Translations under genes and position numbers: made by a program | From: Girardinichthys multiradiatus | Lineage: Eukaryota > Chordata > Actinopteri > Cyprinodontiformes > Goodeidae | DNA: 64,000 bases | NCBI RefSeq assembly: GCF_021462225.1 | Contig: NC_061818.1 | Coordinates: 17,257,462 to 17,321,461, forward strand | Direction of reading: 5' to 3' | Shown: positions 18,888 to 31,149 of the stretch, piece by piece | Layout of the letters: the number at the start of each line of letters is the position of its first letter | Position numbering within the stretch: position 1 is the first letter of the stretch | Notes under the pieces: model-generated | Seen by the model: the letters and a program-made list of their open reading frames with translations, nothing else | The model's database searches: none | Told to the model about the DNA's origin: nothing

Positions 18888-21010
18888 ACATAGTTATGTC
18901 AGAATTCATTTCTTTGGTTCTAGGTAATGTGATCTTGGTTACTAGAACATTTTTGTACAAAGGTTTTGCTGAATTGTCACATGGGTTGGACCCTGCGCCA
19001 GAAGGGGGGAATGTCAGAATAAAGTAACATGGGGTTCCAAAAGGTTTAGCACTCATGGGAAAAAGGGTAGCTCATACCTCCAGTGAGGACTTAGTGACAA
19101 TGCGAGAGAGACGTACTTGGTTTATATAAATGGTGCATAGCTCCCTAAGACCACATTCTGAAAACCTCTCTGAAATTATGGTGTTGATTCTTTTGTGAAA
19201 TTTTACATCTCCACAGATTAGACCATTTTTGAAATTCTTTTTGGGTATTCTGAAACTATGAAATATTGACCTGTAATCAGGCCTTCCACAAACATCATGT
19301 CACATTTTTGATATTCAGAATATTTAGCTGATGGTCACTGCTAGTATATCAGGTGAAGTCAGAAGATCAATTATTTTGATTTTGTTGGATGTTTTGATGA
19401 AGTTCATGTAGTTAAGCACTTAGGTTTGAGAATGGGACTTTGAATTGAAAATTAGCCAAGCGTTGTGAAGGCCCTGTTCTCACTTATATGAGATTGAGAC
19501 AAAGGACACAGGCAAATCTCAGTCCTTTTGAAGTGCTGTGTGGCAGGTCTCCTAATTTGGACATGGGGATATTGCCAAGATAATTTTCTTCCACATCTTT
19601 GTGTGAAGATAGGATGTTGTTTTACTGTCAAAACCTGTCCACTGTGTTTTCTCAAGTTTCACAGACGGTGAAGGCTGCATTACCAGAAACAGCCACTTCC
19701 ACCCTCCAGTCCTTTATTCCTGGCGACTGGATTCTGGTCAGAGAATTTAGGAGAAAACACAGGAAGTCCAGGCGCTGGAATGGCCCATATCAGATCCTAC
19801 TAGACACCCAGGAAAGCTGCAGGAAAGCTCCAGCTCCTCCAGCTTCATCTGGCTTCCAGGACACAAGTCATCTTCCAACTGAATCATCCACGGCCTGAAA
19901 GGTGTGAGGACAGCGATCACTGGCGAGTGATTGAAGAGGTGGTTGAAGAACACTGTTCTTACAAGGGCACAATAATCCCTTGGGCAGTGCAACGTTATTT
20001 CAGAATCTATTTAAGGCCATCGCATTGCTTGAAAATTAGAAATCATAAGGTCATTTGCCTCACTGCACACACATCACAGTGAGAGACACATAGGAAACAT
20101 ACAGGGAAGACCTCTACACATTTGCACATAACCTTTCTCTGGATGATGGACTGGTGACATCTGCAACAGAGAGACAGTCAAACATGCGCAATGATGCTTA
20201 TTCTCCTTAATTTCTTAATATTTGGTGGCTACTAGGGGCTCCTTTGCCTGGACAGCGAGGGTCAGCCAAATTCTTTTCTCCCACTTTGACAGCGAGACTG
20301 ACTGAGGAGGAAATCTCGGATGCTTTTATCTAACTTTCATGTTTATTGCTTGATATCTATCATTATGGTATTATTAAAAATTTGAATGTGTTCATTTCCA
20401 CTGTTGTTTAGTTGGACTATGGAAGCCTAACTTCCAGCAGGTTAGAGTTCCTGTTTCTAAATATATTTCTAGAGGAGCTTCCTACGACCGCTCACCTGTA
20501 CCAGACTGGGAACAGGGCAGCTTGAAGCCACTCAGGAGAGACAGCAGGATTTTTGTTTTTTTGTTTTTTTGGTTGTTTAAGTTGTGTTTATAATTTGTTT
20601 CCTTTGAAAAAAAAACTGTTTGCTTTCAGAATCTTTGGCTCCAGATCCCTTTGTGTTAACTCTTAATCTTACAGCCTTACCGGATGGATGTTAGTTGTAT
20701 GGCCAGGCAGGTGAATTAACCAGGGTTTTTGTTACTTTTCCTTTATGAGATGGGTACTCATGTCCTCAGAACATGGGTTGGATGTGTGGAAATAGATTAT
20801 ATTTGTATCTGCCTGCTACTTGGTCTGGAGTATGTTATCTAGCTCACTTACTACCTACAGTCACAACTTACTTACTTCAATCAGCCTAAGCTATTAGAAC
20901 GATGAGTTTGCAAACTAGAATGGCTTTGGATTATCTGTTAGCTGAGAGGGGTGATGGTTTTGAAGAATTTTCCTTTAGTTGTGATTATCTTGTAATCAGA
21001 AGAAAGGAGT
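18888..21010 (+). mobile_element. 3' portion of an ERV-like element (integrase end and env remnant)
   Basis: The region abuts the right Polinton end and leads into a 3' LTR at 21011. A recognisable integrase C-terminus lies at about 19480-19830 ('FIPGDWILVREFRRKH', 'SRRWNGPYQILL'), typical of gamma/epsilon-like ERV pol. Its frame is lost after that. From about 19900 to 21000 I see no open env; the sequence is decayed. A purine-rich agaagaaaggagt tract precedes the LTR, consistent with a polypurine tract. Confidence 0.7.
19599..19898 (+). pseudogene. ERV integrase C-terminal fragment
   Basis: The fragment has about 99 codons. It contains the DNA-binding SH3-like end of a retroviral integrase: 'GDWILVREFRRKHRKSRRW' followed by 'NGPYQILLDTQ'. 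The last part is out of frame relative to related ERVs. The catalytic core is not present. It is a decayed piece of the element at 18888-21439. Confidence 0.75.
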
Positions 21011-21439
21011 TGTGATGGAAATTCTTTTATTAAGCATTCCATAGTGTATGACCTTTAGGTTACCTTACTCCTCAGAACATCTGTGTTAGAGAAGGAAGCT
21101 GTAAAAGCCATTATCAGAAGTTTAATGGTTAAAGCCCATTTGTTAGGGTGATGCCTCGTGGAGAGTAGATAGTTGTTCCTAGGTAACCTTGTCACCTCTG
21201 AACCCGAGAAGGGTCTAGGGTCGTAAAACACAGACTCTTTGCAGTTGAGATAACACTGTCATGTTCTGGTATAAATACTGTGTGTAAATGTTGATCGGGG
21301 CTCTGTTTCACTGACTAACCTCAGTGACAGAGTCATTCAAACGCTGAATGGCTTTGAATAAAATTTATAAAGACAAAGTCCGGATTTTCTCTTGTTATGA
21401 GTCAACTTCTACCCACTTTGATAAGACAATTCCACAACA
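21011..21439 (+). repeat. LTR (3' LTR of ERV remnant, family C)
   Basis: The LTR begins TGTGATGGAAATTC and ends AATTCCACAACA. It contains a TATA element (ggtataaatac, near 21268) and an AATAAA-type signal near 21356. A 417-bp relative lies inverted at 42658-43074 and a relic at 17815-18045. The upstream purine tract identifies it as a 3' LTR. Small open frames inside it are not genes. Confidence 0.85.
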
Positions 21440-21639
21440 AGATTTAAAGAATGCTGGAGTAAAGAGACAATATGATCTGGTTGCTGATTATTCTGTTGGA
21501 TCTGTTCAGAAAGTGAACGGAGAACTGAATCATGTGAGTGAATCTGGTGAGAATGTTCAGACAGAGTTCTACTGAGACTTTCTGCTGGGTCTGTCTGGCC
21601 TGAGTGTTCTGACATAATTTTTGACACTGATCTGACCCA

Positions 21640-22409
21640 AGTAGAAATAATCTCACGGTGAAAAGAAGTTTATTATTTCCTAAAATCCTACAAGGAAGTG
21701 ACAGGAGTTTGGTCTCTCCAACTGTGCGGGGAAAAGAGCAGGTAAGAAACAAAGACGGCAATATATATATATCATAAATAACGGTTATTGCTCTTACTAG
21801 AGGGTGAACGGGATCCGCCAGGGGAGACGGAGTTACGGAAACTGAAGTAGAGTTCACAGCACTCGTACTCTCCGTGGGAAGTGAGCAGAGGGTGAAGCTG
21901 GAGTTACGTTGGAGGGTGAAGCTGGAGTTACGTTGGAGGGTGGAGCTGGAGTTACTTTGGAGGGTGGAGCTGGAGTTACTTTGGAGGGTGGACAGGTCTG
22001 CAGGAGGAGTACGCTTGTCGTAGAGTAGCATAGGTCCAGTGAAAGATTGAAGATTGCTCGGTCCTGGAGGGTACGCCGAATCCAGACAGGTAATCCAAAA
22101 GCTCCAAGCGCTAGAGGAACGATTCGAGGGTCGTCGCACACACAGGTTACAGATACCTAAGGCGAAACACATGTGTCAGAAAAGAACGAAAACAGAACTG
22201 ATCAAAAACCAGAAAGCTGGCTTGAGCTGGTTACCACATAGGCTCAACACTCAGGCGACGAGTAGCAGGCAGCCACGGCTTAAGTAGCGTACACAGCAAT
22301 CAGAAGATGGAAAACACCTGTCCACGTTCCTCCTGTAGCTTCGACACCCTCTGCTGGACAAATAAGGTTAGCAGAAAGCAAAAAACAGACAGGCTCCCAG
22401 ATCCCGACA
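21640..22409 (-). repeat. Putative LTR-like repeat (Gypsy-type), unclassified
   Basis: Read on the minus strand it starts tgtcgggatctggg at 22409 and passes through 'ccagcagagggtgtcgaag', a TATA-less leader and T-rich DNA. This pattern is common in teleost Gypsy LTRs. No partner copy lies in the window, so the class is a guess. The left boundary is uncertain. Open frames here are low-complexity and not credible genes. Confidence 0.4.
21891..21986. repeat. 24-bp tandem repeat, four copies
   Basis: The unit ggtgaagctggagttacg + ttggag is repeated four times. The last two units carry gtgg and actt variants. Confidence 0.9.
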
Positions 22410-22464
22410 CTATAACCTTCATCAAAAAGGAAAGTTTTAAGCATAGCCTTAAAAGTAGACAGTT

Positions 22465-22590
22465 TGTCCATCTAGAGCCCACTGATGGCCATTGTTATAC
22501 AAAAAACCACTACGATTGGGATACCTCTCTCTGTCAGATTGACCATAACCATTGGAAAAGAGATGGGGTCATATGGGTAGTTCAGGCCGT
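22465..22590. repeat. Dispersed repeat fragment shared with 37850-37965
   Basis: Blocks such as 'catctagagcccac', 'gggatacctctctctgtcag' and 'aaccattggaaaagag' occur in the same order in both places. The family is not identified. Confidence 0.65.
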
Positions 22591-22597
22591 TGATATA

Positions 22598-23288
22598 AGG
22601 CAGGATGGATCCATGCTTTCATGTTCTTGACGCCAAATTCCTACCCTACCATCCGAAAGTCGCAGCAGAAATCGAGACTCATCAGACCAGGCAACATGTT
22701 TCTAATCTTCTATTGTCCAAGTTTGGTGAGGCTGTGTGAATTGAAGCCACAGTTTCCTGTTTTTCGCTGACAGGAGTGGCACCCGGTGTGGTCTTCTGCT
22801 GCTGTAGCCCATCTGCCTCAAGGTTAGACGTGTTGTGCGTTCAGAGATGCTCTTCTGCATGCCTTGGTTGTAACGAGTGGTTATTTGAGTTACTGTTGCC
22901 TTTCTATCGGCTTGAACCAGTCTGACCATTCTCCTCTGAACTCTGACATCAACAAAGCATTTGCGCCCGCAGAACTACTGCTCACTGGATATTTTCTCTT
23001 TTTCGGACCATTCTCTGTAAACCCTAGAGATGGTAGTGCCTGAAAATCCCAGTAGATCAGCAGTTTCTGAAATACTAAGACCAGCCCGTCTGGCACAACC
23101 ATGCCACGTTCAAAGTCACTTAAATCACCTTTCTTCCCCATTCTGATGCTCAGTTTGAACCGCAGCAGATCGTCTTGACCATGTCTACATGACTAAATGC
23201 ATTGAGTTGCTGCCATGTGATTGGCTGATTAGAAATTTGCATTAACGAGCAGTTGGACAGGCGTACCTAATAAAGTGGCCGGTGAGTG
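22598..23288 (-). mobile_element. Tc1-like transposon 5' fragment (family B)
   Basis: The inverted-repeat end 'ccactttattaggtac' (reverse strand) terminates at 23288 next to TA. The minus strand carries the transposase N-terminus in broken frames: 'KKGDLSDFERGMVV' (from 23134) and, after a frameshift, 'MVRLVQADRKATVTQITTRY' (22929). It is truncated at about 22598, where another repeat begins. The complementary 3' part of the same family is at 47535-48045. Confidence 0.8.
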
Positions 23289-23290
23289 TA

Positions 23291-23681
23291 TATTAAATTA
23301 AAAAGGAGACTGCTAGACTCTCCTTCAATGCTCTTGAAGCTCTGATCAGGTGTTTTCCTGCAAACCCTCTCAGAATCTTTGTATGGCTGGGATTTCCTGT
23401 AATGTCACGTGCTTCTTCGTACAGTCATATTGTATTATCCCACCATTAAGGTTAATGAAATATTTTGAGCCTGATCCAAGAATTTGTTCCACCCACAAGA
23501 TTATTATTGAAGTTGATGCTTTCTCTGGTGCTTTTAAAATCTAAAAAGCAAATATGCCAGAAATAAGGAATATACCTTGATAAAGATGAATTTCTGATTC
23601 TATACATTTAGAGAATTTCTTTCCATCAAATTTCTAAAAGATGTGTTATAAAATGCATAATTACATTTTCATTATTGTTTA
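23291..23681. other. No feature recognised
   Basis: AT-rich DNA between two Tc1-like elements. I see no gene or repeat that I can name. Confidence 0.5.
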
Positions 23682-23683
23682 TA

Positions 23684-24937
23684 CAGGGGTTAGACAATGA
23701 AACTGAAACACCTGTCATGTTAGTGAGGGAGGTTTCATGGCTAAATTGGACCAACCTGGTAGCCAGTCTGCATTGATTGCACATTGCACCAGTAAGAGCA
23801 GAGTGTGAAGGTTCAATTAGCAGGGTAAGAGCACAGTTTTGCTCAAAATATTGAAATGCACACAACATTATGGGTGACATACCAGAGTTCAAAAGAGGAC
23901 AAATTGTTGGTGCACGTCTTGCTGGCGCATCTGTGACCAAGACAGCAAGTCTTTGTGATGTATCAAGAGCCACGGTATCCAGGGTAATATCAGCATACCA
24001 CCAAGAAGGACGAACCACATCCAACAGGATTAACTGTGGACGCAAGAGGAAGCTGTCTGAAAGGGATGTTCGGGTGCTAACCCAGATTGTATCCAAAAAA
24101 CATAAAACCACAGCAGCCCTAATCACGGCAGAATTAAATGTTCACCTCAACTCTCCTATTTCCACCAGAACTGTCCATCGGGAGCTCCACAGGGTCAACA
24201 TACACGGCCGGGCTGCTATAGCCAAACCTTTGGTCACTCATGCCAATGCCAAACGTCGATTTCAATGGTGCAAGGAGCGCAAATCTTGGGCTGTGGACAA
24301 TGTGAAACGTGTATTGTTCTCTGATGAGTCCACCTTTACTGTTTTCCCCACATCCGGGAGAGTTACGGTGTGGAGAAACCCCAAAGAAGCGTACCACCCA
24401 GACTGTTGCATGCCCAGAGTGAAGCATGGAGGTGGATCAGTGATGGTTTGGGTTCCCTTGGCCCAATACTTGTGCTAGATGGGCGCGTCACTGCCAAGGA
24501 CTACCGAACTTTTCTTGAGGACCATGTGCATCCAATGGTTCAAACATTGTATCCTGAAGGCGGTGCCGTGTATCAGGATGACAAAGCACCAATACACAAA
24601 GCAAGACTGGTGAAAGATTGGGTTGATGAACATGAAAGTGAAGTTGAACATCTCCCATGGCCTGCACAGTCACCAGATCTAAATATTATTGAGCCACTTT
24701 GGGGTGTTTTGGAGGAGCGAGTCAGGAAACGTTGTCCTCCACCAGTATCACGTAGTGACCTGGCCACTATCCTGCAAGAAGAATGGCTTAAAATCCCTCT
24801 GATCACTGTGCAGGAGTTGTATATGTCATTCCCAAGACGAATTGACGCTGTATTGGCCGCAAAATGAGGCCCTACACCATACTAATAAATTATTGTGGTC
24901 TAAAACCAGGTGTTTCAGTTTCATTGTCCAACCACTG
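23684..24937 (+). mobile_element. Tc1-like transposon, family A, near full length
   Basis: The 1,254-bp element is flanked by TA on both sides (23682-23683 and 24938-24939). Inverted ends read CAGGGGTTAGACAATG on the left and cattgtccaaccactg on the right. It carries a frameshifted transposase. The sister copy is on the minus strand at 36458-37710 and a fragment is at 1-360. Confidence 0.92.
23870..24867 (+). pseudogene. Tc1-family transposase, frameshifted
   Basis: This is a DDE transposase that would cut and paste the family A element. The N-terminal frame (23870-24478) has paired helix-turn-helix domains ('MGDIPEFKRGQIVGARLAG', 'LSERDVRVLTQIVSKKH') and the first catalytic D ('VLFSDESTF'). 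A small deletion at about 24450 ends it in 'MVWVPLAQYLC'. The rest lies in a second frame up to 24867, with D in 'AVYQDDKAPIH' and E in 'SPDLNIIEPLW'. Together the parts equal the usual 340 aa minus a few residues. The same deletion and same terminal peptide occur in the 36916-37524 copy. Confidence 0.9.
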
Positions 24938-24939
24938 TA

Positions 24940-25406
24940 GAATGCAAATCAAAATGATATATGACCCATTTTATCAGTAAAACATTAATGAACTGCATTA
25001 TAATGAAAAGTAGACAGTATAAATTCTGGGCCCGGCTCCCTTTGAGAACCGTCCCTGTGTAGGGGAACTGGGAGCCCCCATTCTACTCTGCTGATTTTTC
25101 TCTCATCCTCTCAAACACCCAGTTTATTTCCTCATACACACACACATGCTGAATCCCATACCAACTTTCACAGATCTGCAACACTTTCCTCCATTTCAGA
25201 AATGTTCTTCAGTTAAACGTTCAGTTAAACCCCATACAGACTTAAATATACCAGTTGTCTTTTGATAGTTAAGAAAATATAAACACCTTACTTATTTACA
25301 CAAGAATCTTGCCTGCTTCGGGCAGTTAACATTTAAGCTACGACTAGAAACACAAGCACACTTTTCGTCATACACTGGTGGAAAGCAAGACACGGTGTGT
25401 GTGCAG

Positions 25407-25465
<59 letters not shown>

Positions 25466-27014
25466 TGCAACTGGAAATTCCATACCTTAATCCTGCCTCA
25501 GCCTTTTTCCTTTTTTCTGGCTTTTAGTCCTGCCGTATATAAAGGATGCTTTCATTCTAATCAAAGTGCATAAGGAGTTTTACATCTATCCCTTCAAGAG
25601 TGAAAAAAAATTCAAGCAGTAATTTTAACCAGTAACACAGCTATACCTATATTTGACTTGGGCATAACTCAACATTTAACCCGTACCTGTAGAAACCATT
25701 AAGTAAATCAAAGCGAAGCTTCTGGTGCGCACCACAAAAGCTCATTTGTTGTTTTAACACAGCAAATGAAACTTAGAAAGCACTTAAGGTCATCAAAATC
25801 AGAACAGCAGTTTTAGTCTCTCATCACATGAAGGTCACTTCAGTTGCCACACTCATACAAATTTCAGTCTGTCATCGCATACGACTCACATGAATGCAAA
25901 ACACCAACATTTATACGTGTTAGGAATAACCTTTATTAATATGACTCATAGCTGTTTTTCCCATTTATACCATAGTAATATAAAATATAAGCTCTAATGT
26001 TTCCCTTTTGTTACAATAGGATAAGAATGCTCATAGACATACAGTACAAGAATAAATGGCACAAGGATTGTCAAAAATGACCTGAGGCTGGGGCACTGGG
26101 TTTGATAGTGGAGCAGCCCGAATAACTGGTTTGACTAGAAAGCTACAGCACACTTAGATTAAGTATGGACACCCGCTACTACACAATCTAACAGATAAAC
26201 ACCACGATGGTGACACATAGTCTACTGATAAACACTGAGGGAGTGCATCCATTGCATTGGAGTGCCAGATATAAAACTACATGTGACCTTCTATCGAGGC
26301 TCTTCGTCATCCTCTAACAGACGGCGATGGTCCAAGACGGGAGCCTCAGCGTTGATCTCTGTAAACATTCCTCTGCCTTAACTTAGATTAAAGAAGCTAA
26401 AAGTTAGAAACTGGTTGAGAGTCGTTCATTTTAAGAGTCTTTAGATAGAGTGTGCAATTGCTTCTGGGGACCAAGGTGTAGGAATAATTGTATATAGATT
26501 TATCTTACATTTCCTCTTTATTACCTTTACTATTTGACCTTTATAACCTTTCATGCTGTATGTGTAAGCAAACATGTGATGAGTTGTTTTGCAGACAAAG
26601 AGGAAAGGCGGAATCGAGATGATGCAATCACACTTGGGGACTCATCACAAAGACAACAGTTTAAGCAGAGTTAAGCAAAGATCGCACATATATTAAGATT
26701 ATGTAGACAATGCAAGTGTGTTTGTACAAGATAATGATGTGCAAGATCTATGTCACGTTGCTGCTGTTTGTTTTCCCCCACTCTTTAGAGCAGCAACTAG
26801 GGATCTTTGGAGGACCGATCCTGACAAAATTAAAAATAAAAGCAGAAATATATATATTTTGTTTTTACTTTCTAGACATGCCTTTGTTCTTTTTACATTT
26901 CCTGGTCTCTCTTTTTCCTTTACCGTATGCATTTCTACTTCATTATGCAAATGAGGAGGGCTGTCTTCTTCTATCCAGCTCCTCTACTATTGGTCAATAA
27001 ACAGGAAGGAGGAG
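24940..27014. other. Intergenic DNA with microsatellite; no gene
   Basis: No coding region is convincing. The open frame at 26710-27000 has no recognisable motif and biased composition, so I do not call it. The only clear structure is the (CA)n tract at 25408-25463. Confidence 0.5.
25408..25463. repeat. (CA)n microsatellite
   Basis: About 27 uninterrupted ca units. Confidence 0.97.
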
Positions 27015-27310
27015 TGTTGGATGGGTGCAAAAACTTGTTATCACTCATGTAAAAACCTTGTGTTGCAAGGCACCTGCACTATGCCTTCCTCCCTGTGTGT
27101 GTGAGATCATTGTTATCTCTGTGTGAACCAGCCTCCTTTCCGTCTCACACACACACACACCCTGTCTGAACTGTCTGTTGAACTGTACATATAAATAAAG
27201 AGATAGGGTGTCAAAAACTTTGTAGTTTCACTGCAAAGTGGGCTACCCTTGCTGCAAGTAACTCTGACTGTATCGTTCTTACCTCTGAGTTGACTAAATA
27301 ATACCTAACA
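27015..27310 (+). repeat. 5' LTR of ERV A
   Basis: It starts TGTTGGATGGGTGC and ends ATACCTAACA. It contains a CA microsatellite and an ataaataaag poly(A) motif near 27190. It has nearly the same sequence as 33807-34100. Confidence 0.93.
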
Positions 27311-27315
27311 TTTAT

Positions 27316-27333
27316 TGGTCCTTCGTAGCCGGA
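27316..27333 (+). promoter_or_regulatory. Primer-binding site of ERV A
   Basis: The sequence tggtccttcgtagccgga starts 5 bases after the LTR. It resembles the complement of a tRNA-Tyr 3' end with one extra base (from memory of the tRNA), so the tRNA assignment is tentative. Confidence 0.6.
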
Positions 27334-27581
27334 TTAATTCAATAACCATATTTCTCTTTGCTTTAACAGTGACTCTGGGATCCGTGGGGGAAGCCTGACG
27401 TCGAGCGAAGCACCGCTGCACAGCCTCCATTAGCCGGAGTGGCTGAAAGTCCCGGTGTGTTTGAATTCACACCTGGCCAGTGGATTATCGCCTTCCTCGG
27501 CGCGGGGTGACTCTCACAGGGTCCAGAGAGTCACCAAGAAGTCAACTCCGAGGTGAGACAGTTTTAAAATACAGTTCATAG

Positions 27582-27950
27582 GAAAAGTACTTAACAGTCG
27601 TTGGTAGTGCGTCGCCGGTAAGGACGCTGCATTCGGATGGTTTTATTCCACCGTGAAAGGAATAGTGACAAATTTGGTACAATCCCGCCGTGAAGGGGAT
27701 TAAAGAAAACGACTGAGGATTATTCCCCTGCGAGGGAATAGAGTAAGCGCTATATAAATAAAAGAAGAAAAGTACTTAAAAGTCGTTGGTAGTGCGTCGC
27801 CGGTAAGGACGCTGCATTGGTATGGTTTTATTCCACCGTGAAAGGAATAGTGACAAATTAAGGTAGGGCCCCGCCAAGAAGGGGGCCAAATAAAACGACT
27901 AAGGGTTATTCCCCTGCGAGGGAATAGAATAAGCGCTATAAAAGTAAAAA
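27582..27950 (+). repeat. Tandem duplication of hairpin-rich ERV leader
   Basis: Two units of about 185 bp (27582-27766 and 27767-27950) each start aaaagtactta and end gcgctata. Each holds three predicted hairpins: around attccaccgtgaaaggaat, around a cccgcc...ggggg stem, and a perfect tattccc/gggaata stem with ctgcga loop (27721-27740 and 27907-27926). The position between primer site and gag is where retroviral packaging and dimerisation signals lie. Confidence 0.8.
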
Positions 27951-30900
27951 GAACGGAGTAAATTGAGCTCATAAAATAATACCAAGTTAACTTAGAAAAA
28001 TTACAAGGTACCTGAAACTAACTGTGTGACTGTGTTGTGTGTGTATGGAGGACTAAGCATTTTAATAGAATCAGCAGGATTCTGCTAGTCCTGTGTTTTC
28101 TTTTGCCCAGATTAAAACTACGTACTGGTGACTTTGGAGATTCAGGTCGGATTTCATTCCAGAAAATTAACACCGCTGCGAATTAGTCGCAGTAGAAGGG
28201 CGTGTTAATGTCCTCTCCATAAGTCTCATGCCAGTGACCTTTTATCTGGGACATTTATACTATAATTAAACTAACATAAAACATAATGGGGAAGAAACAA
28301 AGTAAACTAATTGACTTAGAAGGGGAGGTAAAGTTTATGGAGAACTATGTAAAAGGAGCAGGTATGATCTGTCATAGATAAAAAAATAAAAAACATGGGT
28401 TTTTGGGCAAATTAGATACAAAGGAGGTCTTAAAATTACAAGGGGATCTAAAATTAGCAATAATGAAAACTAAAAAGAGAAAAATAACAAAGAACAATGG
28501 GGAAGAGACAGAGAAAAAGCTCTGATTTAACAGAAATATGTACACGATGGCATAAAAATACGGATTTTCAGGTAACTTAATTATCACTGAAATCCTAAAA
28601 CTACACGGGGATCTTAAACTGGAGATTATGCATTCAAAAGATTCAAGAAACAATAAAAAACCTTGCCAGATTATAATTTCAAAGGGGACTTTTCAGTCCC
28701 TGAGTGCACATAGTTGACAAACAGATTAAAACAAAAAGATGAATTAAAAAAACAATAAGAGCAGCCTTTAACTGACATAGACATAATACTGAGGCCTTAA
28801 GAAAAGCACAGGAAAAAACTTTCAGCTTAACTGAAAACAAATAAGGGGGGGCGGACCGCCACCCATCCCAGTTTAGAATACCAAGGTAGCCCCAAATTAT
28901 AAAGACTAAGAGATGGTTTTAGAGGACGTGGTAAAAGAAGTTAAAAGAGGAGGTGACAATGTGGACAACATGGAAACTGTCCAACTGGACAACCCAGTGA
29001 ACAATGACTAGAGAAGAGAGAACAGAATGTTGTTAAAGAAGTAATCTGAGAGTAAAAGATTTTGTAGGCAAGCATTAGTGAGAAACAGGTGCTTTAAAAA
29101 TCATTCTATGGTGTTATACTACCAACAATATCATGATAAAATGCAAAAGATTCATTTTACAGGGAAATAATTCCATATTTGGCTCAGATTGTGTGCATTC
29201 TTGATTTTTCCTCTTTGAGAGAAGTTAAATTTCAGCTCTGTGAAACGACCTTGACAAAGAGATGCAGCTGCCTGAAAACAAAGATAAAACTTCTGCAAAC
29301 AGCAGAAGCCTGTCTCTGCTGAAAGGTCTGAAAAAAATTGTAACTCTACCTCTGCATGTGTCAAACTCAAGGTCCGCGGGCCAAAACCGGACCTCAGAAG
29401 TTTAGTGATTCTCTAGAAGTAGAGCCTTTTAATATGGTGATTGTGTGCTTGAATGTTATTTTGTCAATCAATAAGCAGTTTTGTTTACATTCTGCCACAA
29501 TCTGCCTTTTGAAAATGTTTTGAATCTTGCTCTTTATGTATAAAAAAAAAAAAAAAAAAAAAAAAGAAAAATTGGCTAAAGTCTGCAGACACAAAATGAA
29601 CCTGGATTGAAGCTCTAACTATGTTTATTTAATCTGAGATCCTCTCCAAATGCAACAGTATATGTCAGTCTACATGAGATACTAACAACTTCACCTACTG
29701 GTATAATATAAAGATCTGATTGAATATGTGAAACAAACAATGATGAAAGTTTTTCAACAGGTGATGCTCATCCAGGAGGAAGACAGTGTTCCTAGGAAAT
29801 GCAGCTCATTCATTAACAATCAATTTTTCTCCTATAGGTGGAAGTTTTGCTGACTAATCATAGGCTGGATCTATGAAACATTATGAGCACAGACCAAATG
29901 ACCAAGGTTCTGACTGACTTATGAACCTCACTGACCTGACAATGATAACATGACACTCAACAAACAACACCTTTAAGGTGGACCCCACTAAGACCACCTT
30001 ATTGATTCTTGGTGAATAAAAAAAAAGAATTGAAGCGTTCAAAACAAACCTTGTGGAAACAAAAGGGGTTATGAGGAAACAATGTGCATTTTAAGAATAA
30101 TAGAAGTCAAATTATGTTAAAATTTTTGCAAATAAAAATTACTCTGACAGAAAAATAAGTAAGTAGTGTGTGAATGTGTGTGAATGGGAATGACTGATTT
30201 CATTGTAATGCATCTTTGAGGGACCTTAAAAGCGCTAATAAAGGTCTGATGTTCTGATGATCTTTGCCAAATTTATATCTTAATAAGGTTTCCAGAATCT
30301 TTTTCGAAAAATCATATAAAGATGGCAAAGGTTCTACCTGTATTGAAAATACTGATAACCATAAGAAAGTTCATAGATCTGTCTTCAATTTTTCACAATT
30401 CTTGTACAAACAGGTTATTTAAACTTTCATGTGGCCAAATGTCTGTGTTTGACTTTCTGTTTTTGTGAAATAAATGTCTGTTTCATGTTATGTAAAAATT
30501 AGAGTCCTCAACATTACCATAATAATATTAGGTCAGTTCTCTATGGTAAAACAAAAAGATTTTAACAGACGTTTAGACTTTTTCCAGTCAGGTTCAAAAT
30601 GATTGAATTAGACTCAAACTTAACATAAGATGAAATGAACCTTAACAGAATTACTGAACTGGACTGAAATAGATAAAACTTTAGTTAATTGAAACAAACT
30701 TTAGTTACTTGAACTAAATACAAAGCTGACTGAAACTGGATGTTGTATCTATAAAACTGGGTAAGATAAACTAAGATTATAAGATATAATATGCCCTTCA
30801 TTTTTTGTGTTCATCAGTGAGTGAGTTTTTATTTTTTATTTTTAATAAGAACTAAACCAAGCATTATTTATAATAATAGCAACTACCAAAAATAGTGATC

Positions 30901-31149
30901 TCATTTTTAAATGTAATAAGGACTTACTTTATAAAATATGATAAAAAAGAATAATAAGAATTTGGAAAAACAGAGGCTTTAAACCTCTGCAGGAACAGCA
31001 CTGACACTGTCAAAAGTGGATCCTAATACAGGAATCTGGAAGCTCATTCTGGCGTGGACAGTCAAAGTCCATCCAAGGACACATTTAGATGAGGCAGAGG
31101 GACAAATACAGGACTTAGCTGAGAGCAAAGAGAGCAACATGCATCCTGC

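Noticed and set aside
3058..18893. 6-bp target duplication for Polinton copy 1
   Set aside because: Flanking hexamers acagca and acatag agree in only the first three bases; no shift of the ends gives a perfect match.
21348..22172. Several open frames (75-242 codons) on both strands
   Set aside because: They fall in an LTR and an LTR-like repeat with a 24-bp tandem array; translations are repetitive and without motifs.
26710..27000. 96-codon hydrophobic frame
   Set aside because: No homologous motif, no start context, and it ends within DNA adjoining an LTR; composition alone makes it membrane-like.
29394..29594. Minus-strand frame with poly-Phe
   Set aside because: Produced by an A23 homopolymer inside the decayed ERV A interior.
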